A DNA stretch of 64,000 nucleotides from Planctomicrobium sp051465645 (GCF_051465645.1 NZ_CP195790.1:2232001-2296000), one strand, 5' to 3'; counted from the stretch's first letter, positions 55,148 through 64,000 are shown. A program made the numbers and translations. The notes: a model not told the origin generated them from the letters alone.

Positions 55148-55493
55148 CGGGATTTACAATACAAATTCAAGTCATTTGAAATATAGGCGATTTGAATGGT
55201 CACAAGCAATTTCTAAATGAATCCATTATTTGGTGTCGGGTTCCAATCGCGAATCTCTCTGAAATCATCGAATTGAGTTTTCAAAGACGCCCCTCACTGA
55301 AGCAGGGGCAGCGGTGCAGCGATTTCGTTATCATTTGAATCTATCTCAAGCGGATTTCAACAACGTGTGACCTTCCTACGCCGAAAAGTCTGCCCTCTAA
55401 AGGTGTTTCGACGACGGACGCAGTCCCACCTTCCTGAAATCAGGCTGAAGATTTCAAGCCATTTTCGAATTTCACTTTTGCCGTCGATATCCA
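55148..55493. other. 346-nt divergent spacer
   Basis: It separates the minus-strand ECF sigma gene from the plus-strand LarA-like gene. A GGAACCCGACACC element on the minus strand near 55240 resembles an ECF -35 region; this is speculative. A 105-codon plus-strand frame (55367-55684) overlaps the next gene in another frame and is rejected. Confidence 0.35.
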
Positions 55494-56729
55494 ATGCCCT
55501 CAGCGACTCCTCCATCACAACTTACATATGGCCGCACAGGCCACCTCTCACTCAGCGATGTGCAGGACTCGATTGTTCAGGTGCATACTGCTCCGGCGCC
55601 TCTCCTTACTCCAGAGGAGGCGATTCGCAACGCTTTCGACGAGCCAATCGACTACCCGGAAATCTCGAATACGATTCTTCCTGACGACATCATTGCTGTC
55701 GTGATTGAAGTCGATACGCCGATGGCGGACCAGATCTTCGCGGAACTGTGGCGACGCCTGGAGAATGCTGGCGTCTCCCCTGAAAACGTCACGATTGTGC
55801 AACCTGCTGTCTGGAAGACTGTGACCGGAATCGATCCGCGAGCAAAGCTCCCGCAGGAAATCCAGAATGCCCTGAAGCTGCATCGCCATGACCCCACAGA
55901 CGAGAAAGGGTGCGCGTACGTCGCATCGACTGCTGGTGGCGAACGAATTTACCTCTCTCAAATTCTGGCCTTTACCGATGTCGTTTTCTCAATCGGCCCC
56001 GTCGGATTCGATCCCATTCTCGGCGTCAAAGGGGGAGCGAGCTGTCTCTACCCAGGGTTATCCGATGTGGAATCAATTCGCCGTTCACAGGGACAAGGAC
56101 ACGAAGAACTGCGCCCACAGGACCCGCGTCCGTTCCGGGAATTTGTCGATGAAGTTGGCTGGCTGCTTGGACTCCAGTTCTCCGTAGTCGTCGTCCCATC
56201 CGGCTCTGAGCTGGGAAGTTCAGTTCTCGTCGGGCAATCCGATGCGGTCATCAAAGAAGCTCGCAAATTGATGGAGTCGAATTGGATCATCCATTCGACT
56301 GAACGGGCAGAACAAGTTCTGGTGACTGTCCCGGTTGATGCCAATGGACACGGCTGGGATCAGGTCGCCGCTGCCGTCGATGCAGGCAGACGCTTGGTCG
56401 AACGCAACGGGCGCATTATCGTGCTTTCGCAAATCGATTCGCTCCCCGGGCCTGGTCTGGAGATTCTGAAATCGGTGCGAGAACCTCACGAAGCGCTGAG
56501 ACCGATCCAGAAAGCGAACACACCGGACCTGATCGCCGCGTCACGTATCGCTGCTGCTGCCGACTGGGCCAACGTCTCGCTACTCAGCAAGCTTGATCCA
56601 ACCGTCGTTTCGGATCTCTTCATGATTCCGTTGGAATCCGAAACTGAGGTACTGCGTCTGATTGAGAACGGGGCTGACACTGTCGTCATCGAAGGAGGAC
56701 AGCACACCTTCGTACAAAGTGTCATCTAG
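55494..56729 (+). CDS. divergent LarA-like (DUF2088) protein
   Basis: A 411-residue protein with the lactate racemase LarA fold. ATG 55494 lacks a ribosome site. The N-terminal DUF2088-like part (about 40-205) contains DDIIAVVIEVDTPMADQIF, LHRHDPTD, and an IGPVGFDPILGVKGGASCLYPG segment aligned with the LarA cofactor segment. The C-terminal part (about 210-411) has FSVVVVPSG, GRRLVERNGRIIVLSQ and LESETEVLRLIENGADTVVIEGG. Residues that hold the nickel-pincer cofactor in L. plantarum LarA (His108, His174, Lys184) seem to be replaced here. It is therefore likely another isomerase-type member or a non-nickel paralogue. It is followed closely (89 nt) by the M24 peptidase gene. Confidence 0.75.
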   Translation: MPSATPPSQLTYGRTGHLSLSDVQDSIVQVHTAPAPLLTPEEAIRNAFDEPIDYPEISNTILPDDIIAVVIEVDTPMADQIFAELWRRLENAGVSPENVTIVQPAVWKTVTGIDPRAKLPQEIQNALKLHRHDPTDEKGCAYVASTAGGERIYLSQILAFTDVVFSIGPVGFDPILGVKGGASCLYPGLSDVESIRRSQGQGHEELRPQDPRPFREFVDEVGWLLGLQFSVVVVPSGSELGSSVLVGQSDAVIKEARKLMESNWIIHSTERAEQVLVTVPVDANGHGWDQVAAAVDAGRRLVERNGRIIVLSQIDSLPGPGLEILKSVREPHEALRPIQKANTPDLIAASRIAAAADWANVSLLSKLDPTVVSDLFMIPLESETEVLRLIENGADTVVIEGGQHTFVQSVI

Positions 56730-56818
56730 ACCAGTTCGCGAGTGAAAGTGGCGGTTTCAGAAAGACGACCACAGCATTTCAGCTGTTCAATTTCGACGTT
56801 GTCGAAGGGAGCAATCCG

Positions 56819-58015
56819 ATGGCGAGCTTTCAATTGTCAGAAATCCAGAAGGCCCTCACGGACTTTGGAATCGACGGATGGCTGCTCTATGACTTTCGCG
56901 GGAACAATCCCCTCGCAGGTCGCGTCCTGAACTTCCCGGAAGGTCGGAAAACATCGCGTCGCTGGTGCTACTGCATTCCAGCAACGGGAACTCCTTCGAA
57001 ACTCGTTCATCGCATCGAAGAGTCCGTTCTGGATGAACTTCCCGGCGAAAAGACGGTTTATCTTCCATGGCAGCAGTTCGAAGCCGGCCTGCAAGCCTTC
57101 TGTCAGGGTAAACAGAAGATCGCGATGGAGTACTCGCCAATGGGCGGGAACCCGTATGTCTCTCGTGTGGATGCCGGAACGGTCGAACTGGTGCGGTCCT
57201 TCGGGGTCGACGTCGTCTCTTCTGGTGATCTGATTCAGTTGTTCGAATCGACATGGACAGAGGAGCAATGGCAGCAACACCTGAAAGCCGCAGAGGTCAC
57301 AAACAAGGCTTATGATGTTGCCTGGAAACTGATTGCCGATCGTGTTCGCACCGGCGCCGGAGTCAGTGAAAAGGAAGTAGAAGAAGCCATCATGAGCTTC
57401 TTCGATGCCTCCGGAATGACAACATATCATCCTCCGATCGTCGCCAGAAATGAGCACAGTGGCTCTCCGCACTATGAAACCGCGACCGGCGCCGATACGC
57501 AGATTCGAGAGAATGATTTCGTACTCATCGATCTTTGGGCAAAACTTGACGAGCCGAATTCGGTTTACAGTGACCTGACGAGAGTCGGCTACGTTGGCAA
57601 TGAGGTCCCGCCGAAGTACGCAGAGATTTTCTCCATCGTGGCAGCAGCACGCGACACCGGAATCGCGATGGTCAGATCGGCGATGGCGTCAGGAGATTCG
57701 CTGAAAGGAGCTGATGTCGATCAGGCCGTGCGTGATGTCATTATAAAACATGGTTACGGCGAATATTTCACTCATCGAACCGGTCACAACATCGGTCAGG
57801 AAGTCCACGGGAACGGAGCCCATCTCGACAATCTCGAGACACGCGAAGACCGTCAGTTGCTGCCGGGAACATGCTTCTCGATCGAGCCGGGAATCTATCT
57901 GAAAGAGTTTGGCGTCCGTCTGGAGGTCGATGTCTACATCGACAAAGCAAAGCAGGTTCACGTCACCGGGGGAGCACTTCAACAGGAAGTCATCCCAATT
58001 CTGCGAGACTTCTAA
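56819..58015 (+). CDS. M24-family Xaa-Pro aminopeptidase-like protein
   Basis: A metallopeptidase of the pita-bread fold. ATG 56819 follows AAGGGAG (56805-56811) and gives 398 residues. The N-terminal creatinase-like domain spans about 1-145, the catalytic domain about 150-398. Metal ligands: Asp in LIDLWA, Asp in YSDLTRVG, His in HRTGHNIGQEVHG, Glu in SIEPGIYL and Glu in RLEVDVY. The spacing between the first two Asp is 13 residues instead of the usual 10. The N-terminal RRWCYCIPATG is unlike the common APP sequence. A bidirectional terminator follows. Confidence 0.9.
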   Translation: MASFQLSEIQKALTDFGIDGWLLYDFRGNNPLAGRVLNFPEGRKTSRRWCYCIPATGTPSKLVHRIEESVLDELPGEKTVYLPWQQFEAGLQAFCQGKQKIAMEYSPMGGNPYVSRVDAGTVELVRSFGVDVVSSGDLIQLFESTWTEEQWQQHLKAAEVTNKAYDVAWKLIADRVRTGAGVSEKEVEEAIMSFFDASGMTTYHPPIVARNEHSGSPHYETATGADTQIRENDFVLIDLWAKLDEPNSVYSDLTRVGYVGNEVPPKYAEIFSIVAAARDTGIAMVRSAMASGDSLKGADVDQAVRDVIIKHGYGEYFTHRTGHNIGQEVHGNGAHLDNLETREDRQLLPGTCFSIEPGIYLKEFGVRLEVDVYIDKAKQVHVTGGALQQEVIPILRDF

Positions 58016-58033
58016 AGAAGCAATCCTGCCTAA

Positions 58034-58080
58034 AAAACAAAGAGTCTGCGGCGCCACATTCGACGCCGCAGACTCTTTTA
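58034..58080. terminator. bidirectional terminator between the M24 and valS genes
   Basis: A 15-bp stem, AAAGAGTCTGCGGCG (58039-58053) with CGCCGCAGACTCTTT (58064-58078), is followed by T on the plus strand and by TTTGTTTTTTA on the minus strand. It serves both converging genes. Confidence 0.92.
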
Positions 58081-58105
58081 GTAACAAGTGCACCCCATTC
58101 AAATC

Positions 58106-61100
58106 TCAACTGAGATCTCGAATGATATCTTCGATGCTGCTGAGCTGCCTTTTCATTCCATCGAGCGTCTCTTTCATTTGAGCGACGATGTTTTCTGGCG
58201 CTTTCGCAATGAAGCCTTCATTCGAAAGTCGGGCTTCAGAAGACGCAATGTGCTTGCGCACTTTCTCGGCTTCTTTCTCCTGTCTTGCAAGCTCGGCTGT
58301 CGTATCGATCAAACCTGCCAGCGGAATAAATCCGTCGGCATCTCCGAGAGTGAAGCTGGCAGATCCGCTTGGGCGTTGCACGTCAGCACCAACCGCTTCG
58401 AAGACCGCTTTCGCAAGGTTATCGAACTGAGCTGAGACCGACAGCATTTCGCCAGCGACTTCTGAACTGGCTCGCATCAGCAGGGAGACTGGAGCACCAG
58501 GTGCGATGTTGTAGATCGCCCGTACATTTCGTACAGCTGCAATGGTCTCCTGCAGTCGCTCGAAACGCTTCTCCAATCCTTGATCCTGCCATTCAACAGG
58601 AATCACTGGCCACTCGGCAACGATCGCCGCGTTCGGGCAGTTTCTTGGAACGAGCAGGTTTCCACCTGGTCCGCTTGACTTTGAAACAGGCAACGAACGT
58701 ATCGGAGCGATCGCTTTCAATCTCTGCCAGAGTTCTTCACAGATGAACGGAGCAAATGGTTGCAACAATCGCACCAGCGAATCCAGAACCGTCAACAGCA
58801 CTCGTTGAGCAACTGGACGTGACTCTTCGTTCCGCAGTCGTGGCTTCACCATCTCCAGATACCAGTCACAGAACTCGTTCCACGTAAAATCGCGGATCGC
58901 TCTTGTGGCGGCGTCGAACTGATAACGTCCCAGATACTCGTTCATCGCGTTCGCGGTGGTCGACAAGCGAGACAGAATCCATTTGTCTTCCATCTGCAAC
59001 TGATCAGCCGTCACGTTTGCTGACGTGTAGCCTTCCAGATTCATCATCGCGAATCGGGCAGCGTTCCAGAACTTGTTGCAGAAGTTCCGGCCGTACTCAA
59101 ACCGTTCGCTGACCATTCGGGCAACAAGTTCGCCCTGATCCGGATCATAGTTCGGACTTGTGTACTGATAGTCCTTCTTGCACTTCGGACAGTGAATTGT
59201 CGGCTTCGGACCCCCTTCCGGTTTCGCAGACTGGTGCTTCAGCGTCTGCGGAACCAGCGTCTCGCACTTTGGACACTCGTAGCTGATCGGCAGCTTGACG
59301 TCCTGAGTTTCACCGGCGAACGAGGCGATAGTGAACCGGACCGCATCTGTCCCGTACTTGTTGATCAGGTCGACAGGATCAACACCGTTTCCTTTGGACT
59401 TGGACATCGTCTGCCCAAAGCCATCGAGAATTTTCGGGTGAACGTGCACATGCTTGAACGGAACGCTCCCCATGTTGTAGAGCCCCGTCAGCACCATGCG
59501 AGCAACCCACAGAGTGATGATGTCGCGAGAAGTGATCAGAACGCTACCGGGGTAGAACGTCGAGAGGACTTCGTTCTTACGTCCCCCTTGTGGAATATAA
59601 GTATTCGCCAAGGTCTGCTTGTTTACTTCCGCTTCGTCCATTGGCGGATTGTGTTCACGATCCGGCCAACCAAGCGTCGCATGTGGCCACAGAGCCGATG
59701 AGAACCATGTATCGAGAACGTCTGGATCCTGTTCGAATCCAGCCGCTTCCAAATGTGATTCGAACTCTGGCTGATTGTCTGCCACGCAAACCAGAATCAG
59801 CTTCTCACCTGGTTGAACTCCATCCGCAACGACACCGCCCAGCGCGCTATTTCGCGTTGAGTCTGCGAACTGAATCACGTCGCCCGTAAATTCGCCACCG
59901 AGCCCCTGTATGACCTGACGAGCCTCTGCTGTATCAGGGCAGCACCAGATTGGAATCCGGTGTCCCCACCACAACTGACGGCTGATACACCAGTCACGTT
60001 TCTCTGCGAGCCAGTCGATGTAGGTCTTGGCGTAGCGTGACGGATAGAACCGGACGCGGCCATCTTCCACGGCATCGATCGCCGCCTGAGCCAGCGTGTC
60101 CATCTTCACGAACCACTGGTCGGACAGAAATGGCTCGACTGGAGTCTTGGAACGATCGCTGTGCTTCAGCGGAATCGTTCGGTCTTCAACGGCTTCAAAA
60201 TGTCCCAGTTCGGTCATGCGCTGCACGATCAATGGACGGACGGCGAGACGATCCTTCCCCTGCCATTCGCCACCATGCTCATTGATGGTTCCGTCTGGAT
60301 TGAGAATATTGATGATCTCAATCTGATCGAGTTGTCCCAGCTTGCGTGCATAGCAGGCATAGTCGTTCGGATCGTGTGCCGGAGTGACTTTCACCGCCCC
60401 GGTCCCGAGTTCTTTATCTGCCAGAAGACCGTCTGCGACAATTGGAATGAGGCGGCCATTTACCGGAATCCGAACGCTCTTTCCAATCAAAGTGGTATAG
60501 CGTTCATCGGTCGGATTCACACAGACAGCCGTATCGCCGAGCATGGTTTCAGGGCGAGTCGTACTGAAGCGGATCGACTCTCCGGTCAGTGCTCCAGTGG
60601 AATCGACGACAGGATAGTTAAATGTCCAGAAGTTCCCTGCGACATCTTCTTCAAAGACTTCGTCATCAGCGACAGCGGTCTGCAGGTGAACATCCCAGTT
60701 CACAAGTCGCTTGCCACGATAAACCAGTCCATCCTTGAACATCTTGAAGAATGTCCGGCGAACGGCACGGGCGCACACATCGTCGAGAGTGAAGCGAACA
60801 CGGCGCCAGTCACAGCTATCGCCGATCGATTTCAGCTGTGAAATAATGCGTTTTTCGTAAGCATTCTTCCACTTCCAGATGCGGTTCACGAGAGCTTCAC
60901 GACCGACGTCACGACGGGTGAGACCTTCCTCTTCCAGCATCCGACGTTCAACGACCGCCTGAGTCGCAATCCCGGCGTGGTCCGTCCCCGGCATCCACAG
61001 AGCTTCGTACCCCTGCATGCGGCGCCAGCGATTGATCAAATCCTGACACGTGCTATTCAGCGCGTGCCCCATATGCAGCGCTCCCGTCACGTTTGGGAGC

Positions 61101-61228
61101 GGAATCATGATGGTGTGCGACGGCTTTCCGGTCCCCGGATCAGCGTTGAAATAACCATTCTGCTCCCAGAAAGAAAACCATTTCGCCTGAGCAGAGGCTG
61201 GATCGTAAAGCTTTGGAATCTCGGACAT
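58106..61228 (-). CDS. valS: valyl-tRNA synthetase
   Basis: Class I aminoacyl-tRNA synthetase for valine. The 1040 residues start at ATG 61228. HIGH motif: PNVTGALHMGHAL (about 45-57). The editing domain lies at about 210-390 (with SIRFSTTRPETMLGDTAV). KMSKS motif: TMSKSKG (about 607). A zinc-ribbon-like insertion (about 655-700) has CPKCETLVPQ and CPKCKKDYQY. The anticodon-binding region has NEFCDWYLEMVKPRLR, and the C-terminal coiled-coil arm (about 975-1040) has LARQEKEAEKVRKHIASSEAR. All elements are intact. The zinc-ribbon pair within the synthetase is seen in some bacterial ValRS. Confidence 0.97.
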   Translation of the reverse strand: MSEIPKLYDPASAQAKWFSFWEQNGYFNADPGTGKPSHTIMIPLPNVTGALHMGHALNSTCQDLINRWRRMQGYEALWMPGTDHAGIATQAVVERRMLEEEGLTRRDVGREALVNRIWKWKNAYEKRIISQLKSIGDSCDWRRVRFTLDDVCARAVRRTFFKMFKDGLVYRGKRLVNWDVHLQTAVADDEVFEEDVAGNFWTFNYPVVDSTGALTGESIRFSTTRPETMLGDTAVCVNPTDERYTTLIGKSVRIPVNGRLIPIVADGLLADKELGTGAVKVTPAHDPNDYACYARKLGQLDQIEIINILNPDGTINEHGGEWQGKDRLAVRPLIVQRMTELGHFEAVEDRTIPLKHSDRSKTPVEPFLSDQWFVKMDTLAQAAIDAVEDGRVRFYPSRYAKTYIDWLAEKRDWCISRQLWWGHRIPIWCCPDTAEARQVIQGLGGEFTGDVIQFADSTRNSALGGVVADGVQPGEKLILVCVADNQPEFESHLEAAGFEQDPDVLDTWFSSALWPHATLGWPDREHNPPMDEAEVNKQTLANTYIPQGGRKNEVLSTFYPGSVLITSRDIITLWVARMVLTGLYNMGSVPFKHVHVHPKILDGFGQTMSKSKGNGVDPVDLINKYGTDAVRFTIASFAGETQDVKLPISYECPKCETLVPQTLKHQSAKPEGGPKPTIHCPKCKKDYQYTSPNYDPDQGELVARMVSERFEYGRNFCNKFWNAARFAMMNLEGYTSANVTADQLQMEDKWILSRLSTTANAMNEYLGRYQFDAATRAIRDFTWNEFCDWYLEMVKPRLRNEESRPVAQRVLLTVLDSLVRLLQPFAPFICEELWQRLKAIAPIRSLPVSKSSGPGGNLLVPRNCPNAAIVAEWPVIPVEWQDQGLEKRFERLQETIAAVRNVRAIYNIAPGAPVSLLMRASSEVAGEMLSVSAQFDNLAKAVFEAVGADVQRPSGSASFTLGDADGFIPLAGLIDTTAELARQEKEAEKVRKHIASSEARLSNEGFIAKAPENIVAQMKETLDGMKRQLSSIEDIIRDLS

Positions 61229-61435
61229 GGAAGATCAGACAACTAGAGCGAATTAAAAATCATGCAGCGGACCTGACACGGCAAACTCGGCGAAACACCG
61301 ATTGCAAACACTGCTGTCCAGCCACATGGTAGAGCATGCTGCCCTAACCAGAAAAACGTAGTACCGACCAATAATGAACTTAGAAAGACTCAGAGTACCG
61401 GTCTCAGGTCAACTCTGAATCAATCTCATAACCTG

Positions 61436-61612
61436 TCATAACTTGTATGAAAGGAATCCCAGCAGAACCAAAATCACCACCATGAAGACGACGATCTGAA
61501 TGAACATTCGCGTCGCGCGTCGCACAATGACCTCGGTCGATTCATAACGGCTGGCGTTCCAGACCAGGCTGACAGCCGCTGCCATTGGAATCAAAAACCA
61601 GGTGACATTCAT
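61436..61612 (-). CDS. small two-helix membrane protein of 58 residues
   Basis: A 58-codon frame from ATG 61612 to TGA at 61436. The product has two hydrophobic segments: residues 5-18 (WFLIPMAAAVSLVW) and residues 38-54 (FIQIVVFMVVILVLLGF). Between them is a short charged hinge (SRYESTEVIVRRATRM), and the C-terminus is SYKL. This helix-hinge-helix pattern with a basic loop is far from random. A weak GGAAA precedes the start by about 8 nt. It lies 208 nt downstream of the DUF6677-like gene on the same strand, and upstream of valS. No family recognised. Confidence 0.6.
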   Translation of the reverse strand: MNVTWFLIPMAAAVSLVWNASRYESTEVIVRRATRMFIQIVVFMVVILVLLGFLSYKL

Positions 61613-61820
61613 AACTGAATTTCCGTGATTAATCTGAACTCGAAGAGATCACACCAGCACAACATCAGAAGCTTTATTGAAAATGCATTCGAGTGAAAAC
61701 TGAATCCTCGAATTGCCCTGCTGCTGGCCAGTTTCGAAACCAGATCTCATATCTATGTCGCTGTTTGGCGGCGAAGCACTCCGTGTTCTCGGAGCCGCTT
61801 CGCAACAGAAATGGTCCGCT

Positions 61821-62672
61821 TTAAGCGGCCTTGGCCGGCTCAGATGGAGTCTCTGATTCAGGCTCCTTCTTACCAAAACCATAGGCGGGGCCTTCAACTG
61901 CATCCCAGATTGCAAGCACATTCAACAGGCCGGCGACCCAGGTGAAGACCATTGCCAATTCATAAAACTTCCCAAGTTTATCGTTCAAATCCTGATCCAA
62001 TACCGGATCGGTCGGAACGGAATACCAGTTCACAAAAGACCGAGGAATCGTCCCGGCAACGTGACCAAAATCCGACTTCCGTCCATCAACGACGCTCAAC
62101 ACAGACCCGACAACTTCGCGTTCTTTATCAGCCTCGATGGGAGGTCCAAGAATCGTGTCGTTCCCGAGTTTCAGTGTGGTCGGCTTTCCTTTGATTTCAG
62201 TTTCGACTCGCCCTGTAATCGTCGGCTTACCGAAGTGAGCTTCGCCGGGCTCAAAATAGATCGTCCCCCGAATTGGAGACGAATGAATTCCACTGTCATC
62301 GTGCAGGCTGGCAACCCCTTTAAAAGGGGCATCGAACGGGCGAGTCAGCGACGAGACCTGAATGTTCTCTGGACTGAGATAGCGCTGTCGTTGAAGCAGA
62401 CTGACGAAGAACTGAACGCCGACTCCTCCCTGAGCGCCAAACTTCAGCATCGAAACGTACCGCCCTTGCTGCATGTCTTCTGCAGAAGGAGGTTGGATCG
62501 CCTGCCCGCCAGAAAGGATCAGACCGACGAGGTACAGCCCCATGATCGAGACGAAAAACGCACCGGCCTTAAACAGGCGGCCTTGATAAAGATGTCCGGC
62601 ACCTGGGATCAGAAAAGCCAGAATTCCGGCCAGCCAGGGTCGTTTCAATTGGATCCGTGGGTCGGACGTCAT
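61821..62672 (-). CDS. DUF6677-like planctomycete membrane protein
   Basis: The 283 residues start at ATG 62672 with KRPWLAGILAFLIPGAGHLYQGRLFKAG, a TM2-like segment (GAGHLYQGRLFKA motif). A second TM helix lies at about 36-52 (FFVSIMGLYLVGLILSGG). The middle (about 90-235) is soluble, with FEPGEAHFGKPTITG and VVGSVLSVVDGRKSDFGHV. A third TM helix near the end is FYELAMVFTWVAGLLNVLAIW. The C-terminus is charged (KKEPESETPSEPAKAA). This matches a family confined to planctomycetes, to my knowledge DUF6677. Function unknown. A bulged hairpin without T-tract lies just downstream (61771-61803). Confidence 0.75.
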   Translation of the reverse strand: MTSDPRIQLKRPWLAGILAFLIPGAGHLYQGRLFKAGAFFVSIMGLYLVGLILSGGQAIQPPSAEDMQQGRYVSMLKFGAQGGVGVQFFVSLLQRQRYLSPENIQVSSLTRPFDAPFKGVASLHDDSGIHSSPIRGTIYFEPGEAHFGKPTITGRVETEIKGKPTTLKLGNDTILGPPIEADKEREVVGSVLSVVDGRKSDFGHVAGTIPRSFVNWYSVPTDPVLDQDLNDKLGKFYELAMVFTWVAGLLNVLAIWDAVEGPAYGFGKKEPESETPSEPAKAA

Positions 62673-62968
62673 TTCAAACAGGCCAGGTTAGAGCGTACTC
62701 AAGAACCGATTTATCAACATTCGCCACACGGAAGTCTCGAATCCGCGATGTGAACCCATGACGAGATTGCACACTGCAATCTTTCGCAAAGTGAATCTGC
62801 GAACAGCCAATTGGAGGCACTGACGGAAGAACGAATATTGTAGACCGCAGACAGACGATCTGCCAGCACAGTTTACATGGGAAATCCGGGCGATCGTTCC
62901 GTCCTATCCTTCGAACTCATCAGAATTTCAGACAAGTCCCAGTTCCGCCACAACACTGCGAACCCTGC

Positions 62969-63307
62969 TCAGGCCAGTTTCGAGCCGTTAGGGACATCCT
63001 GATCAGGAACAGCAAGGATGACAGAACCATCCTCGCGAAAGAATCCGGTTAGCAGAAACTCGGATCGACAAGGGCCGATCTGCCTCGCAGGGAAATTCAC
63101 GACCCCCATCACCTGACGGCCCATCAGATTTCCCCGATTGTAGTGAACCGTCACTTGGGCGCTGGTCTGGAGAACACCCACTTCCGGACCAAAATCAACT
63201 CGGATACGGTAAGCCGGTTTTCTGGCTTCTGGAAAATCATCGACAGAAACAACCGTACCCACTCGAAGCTCAACAGCTTGAAAATCGTCCCAGGAGATCT
63301 GCTTCAT
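62969..63307 (-). CDS. csaA: CsaA-like tRNA-binding domain protein
   Basis: CsaA is a small dimeric OB-fold protein with export-related chaperone and tRNA-binding activity. The ATG at 63307 (MKQISWDDFQAVELRVGTVV) follows AAGGA 6-7 nt upstream, and the 112 residues match the full length of the family. Motifs: RVGTVVSVDDFPEARKPAY, LQTSAQVT, and MGVVNFPARQIGPCRSEFLLTGF. The longer in-frame extension to 63481 is rejected, as CsaA proteins start here. Single gene between the DUF6677-like and the acyl ligase genes. Confidence 0.9.
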   Translation of the reverse strand: MKQISWDDFQAVELRVGTVVSVDDFPEARKPAYRIRVDFGPEVGVLQTSAQVTVHYNRGNLMGRQVMGVVNFPARQIGPCRSEFLLTGFFREDGSVILAVPDQDVPNGSKLA

Positions 63308-63442
63308 CTCAATCCTTTTCTCGTAGGGGCTCGCAGCAATGCCACACAATTTTGAGCACTGCTCAAACGCTGACAACACACGCAAGTCGCATCGTTCCTC
63401 AAAGGGGCGTGTTGTGGACCAAACTGCGATCACGAACGGCAC

Positions 63443-63482
63443 GAAAAAAGTGCGAGTGCCTCTAATTGAAGACACTCGCACT
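63443..63482 (-). terminator. intrinsic terminator of the acyl ligase gene
   Basis: AGTGCGAGTG (63449-63458) pairs with CACTCGCACT (63473-63482), 14-nt loop. On the minus strand it is followed by six T. It lies 32 nt after the stop. Confidence 0.9.
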
Positions 63483-63513
63483 CAATATTCGGTTCAAATT
63501 TCCGCGTCAGGAA

Positions 63514-64000
63514 TTAACGGGAGACTTCTTCACAGCAAGCTTGAAGAGCCAGATCCTTAATTCCCCGAAGATCAAGTTTGCCGGTCCCCAACATTGGGAT
63601 CGCTTCGACCTGAATGAACGAATCAGCGGACGGCAACCAAAGTTTTGGCAAACCTGTCTGGGCAAGTTCACGAATTGCGACATCCACAGGCTTCGCCAGA
63701 GTCGTATAGAGAACGATGATCCGTTCTCCACGATTTTCATCTGGAACCGCAGTCACGGCCAGAGTAATCATCGCGTCCTGCTGATCTTGCGGTTCGCAAA
63801 TACGGACCAGTTCTTGCTCGATTGCGATATGCGGAACCATCTCTCCGCCGATCTTCGAGAAGCGGCTTTGACGACCTGTGATCGTCACGAACCCTTCTTT
63901 ATCGAGAACGGCGAAGTCACCGGTATTGTACCACCCATCCCGAATCACCTCGGATGTCTTCTGAGGCTCATCCAGGTACCCACGCATCACGTTCGGCCCT
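63514..64000 (-). CDS. C-terminal part of an acyl-ACP/acyl-CoA synthetase (Aas-like), cut by window end
   Basis: Only the last 162 codons are in the window. They contain the end of an AMP-forming adenylate synthetase: GPNVMRGYL at the window edge, YNTGDFAVLDKEGFVTITGRQSRFSKIGGEMV (the A8 hinge region, with the conserved Gly-Arg and Lys), and a C-terminal subdomain ending with MLGTGKLDLRGI (A10 Lys). This pattern matches the ligase half of Aas (2-acyl-GPE acyltransferase/acyl-ACP synthetase). Whether the acyltransferase half is present upstream cannot be seen. Confidence 0.85.
   Translation of the reverse strand, partial: GPNVMRGYLDEPQKTSEVIRDGWYNTGDFAVLDKEGFVTITGRQSRFSKIGGEMVPHIAIEQELVRICEPQDQQDAMITLAVTAVPDENRGERIIVLYTTLAKPVDVAIRELAQTGLPKLWLPSADSFIQVEAIPMLGTGKLDLRGIKDLALQACCEEVSR

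Noticed and set aside
1..64000. CRISPR arrays, insertion sequences, integrases or phage genes
   Set aside because: No spaced direct repeats, transposase or integrase motifs, or phage structural genes were seen in any frame.

Overview
The window looks like an ordinary chromosomal segment of a planctomycete, most likely of the Planctomycetaceae (Gimesia/Rubinisphaera/Thalassoglobus type). The lineage call is an inference from gene content. It rests on a cysteine-rich YTV-type cell-wall protein, two very large PVC-type haem-binding/dehydrogenase-like proteins, a stand-alone secretin, many secreted Pro/Gly/Gln-rich proteins, and housekeeping genes scattered as single genes or short operons. I see no rRNA, tRNA, CRISPR array, insertion sequence, prophage or integrase.

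Layout. 0.5-3 kb: a lone PstS-like phosphate-binding protein and a secreted PDZ/DUF4214-like protein. 3.3-9.8 kb: the translation/transcription operon nusA-infB-rbfA, preceded by its own promoter and a roughly 220-nt structured leader that ends in an intrinsic terminator only 24 nt before nusA, then an HhH-GPD protein with a histone-like tail. 10-16 kb: an LpxL-type acyltransferase, a small OmpA-like exported protein and a CpaC/RcpA-type secretin, and a YhbH/YeaH-like VWA protein. 16-25 kb: an MDR oxidoreductase, obg, a DUF4198-PepSY pair behind a Fur-like 9-1-9 palindrome, and a minus-strand truB, dprA, corA series. 25-36 kb: a cytochrome c/beta-propeller/cupredoxin fusion, the sdhCAB operon, and a membrane-anchored sigma-54 activator. 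36-46 kb: a DUF1080/dehydrogenase/HEAT/cytochrome protein, the YTV wall protein and a DUF4175-like coiled-coil protein. 46-56 kb: a TIGR01777 epimerase, a YcaC-like hydrolase, a CPBP protease, a YHS-type exported protein, SppA, a PspA homologue and an ECF sigma factor. 55-64 kb: a divergent LarA-like protein, an M24 peptidase, valS, a 58-aa membrane protein, a DUF6677-like membrane protein, CsaA and the 3' end of an acyl-ACP/acyl-CoA synthetase.

How the genes fit together. The core genes (nusA/infB/rbfA, obg, truB, valS) serve RNA and protein synthesis. sdhCAB plus the haem and copper proteins belong to respiration and periplasmic electron transfer or sugar oxidation. The secretin, LPLAT, YTV protein, SppA, PspA and CPBP protease are envelope functions. 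The most novel signals are the nusA leader, whose competing helices look like an attenuator, and the one-component membrane sigma-54 activator (PDZ + multi-TM + GAF + AAA+ + Fis HTH) with a GAFTDA loop. Next come the cytochrome-cupredoxin fusion, the LarA-like protein that has lost its cofactor residues, and an unannotated 58-aa membrane protein.
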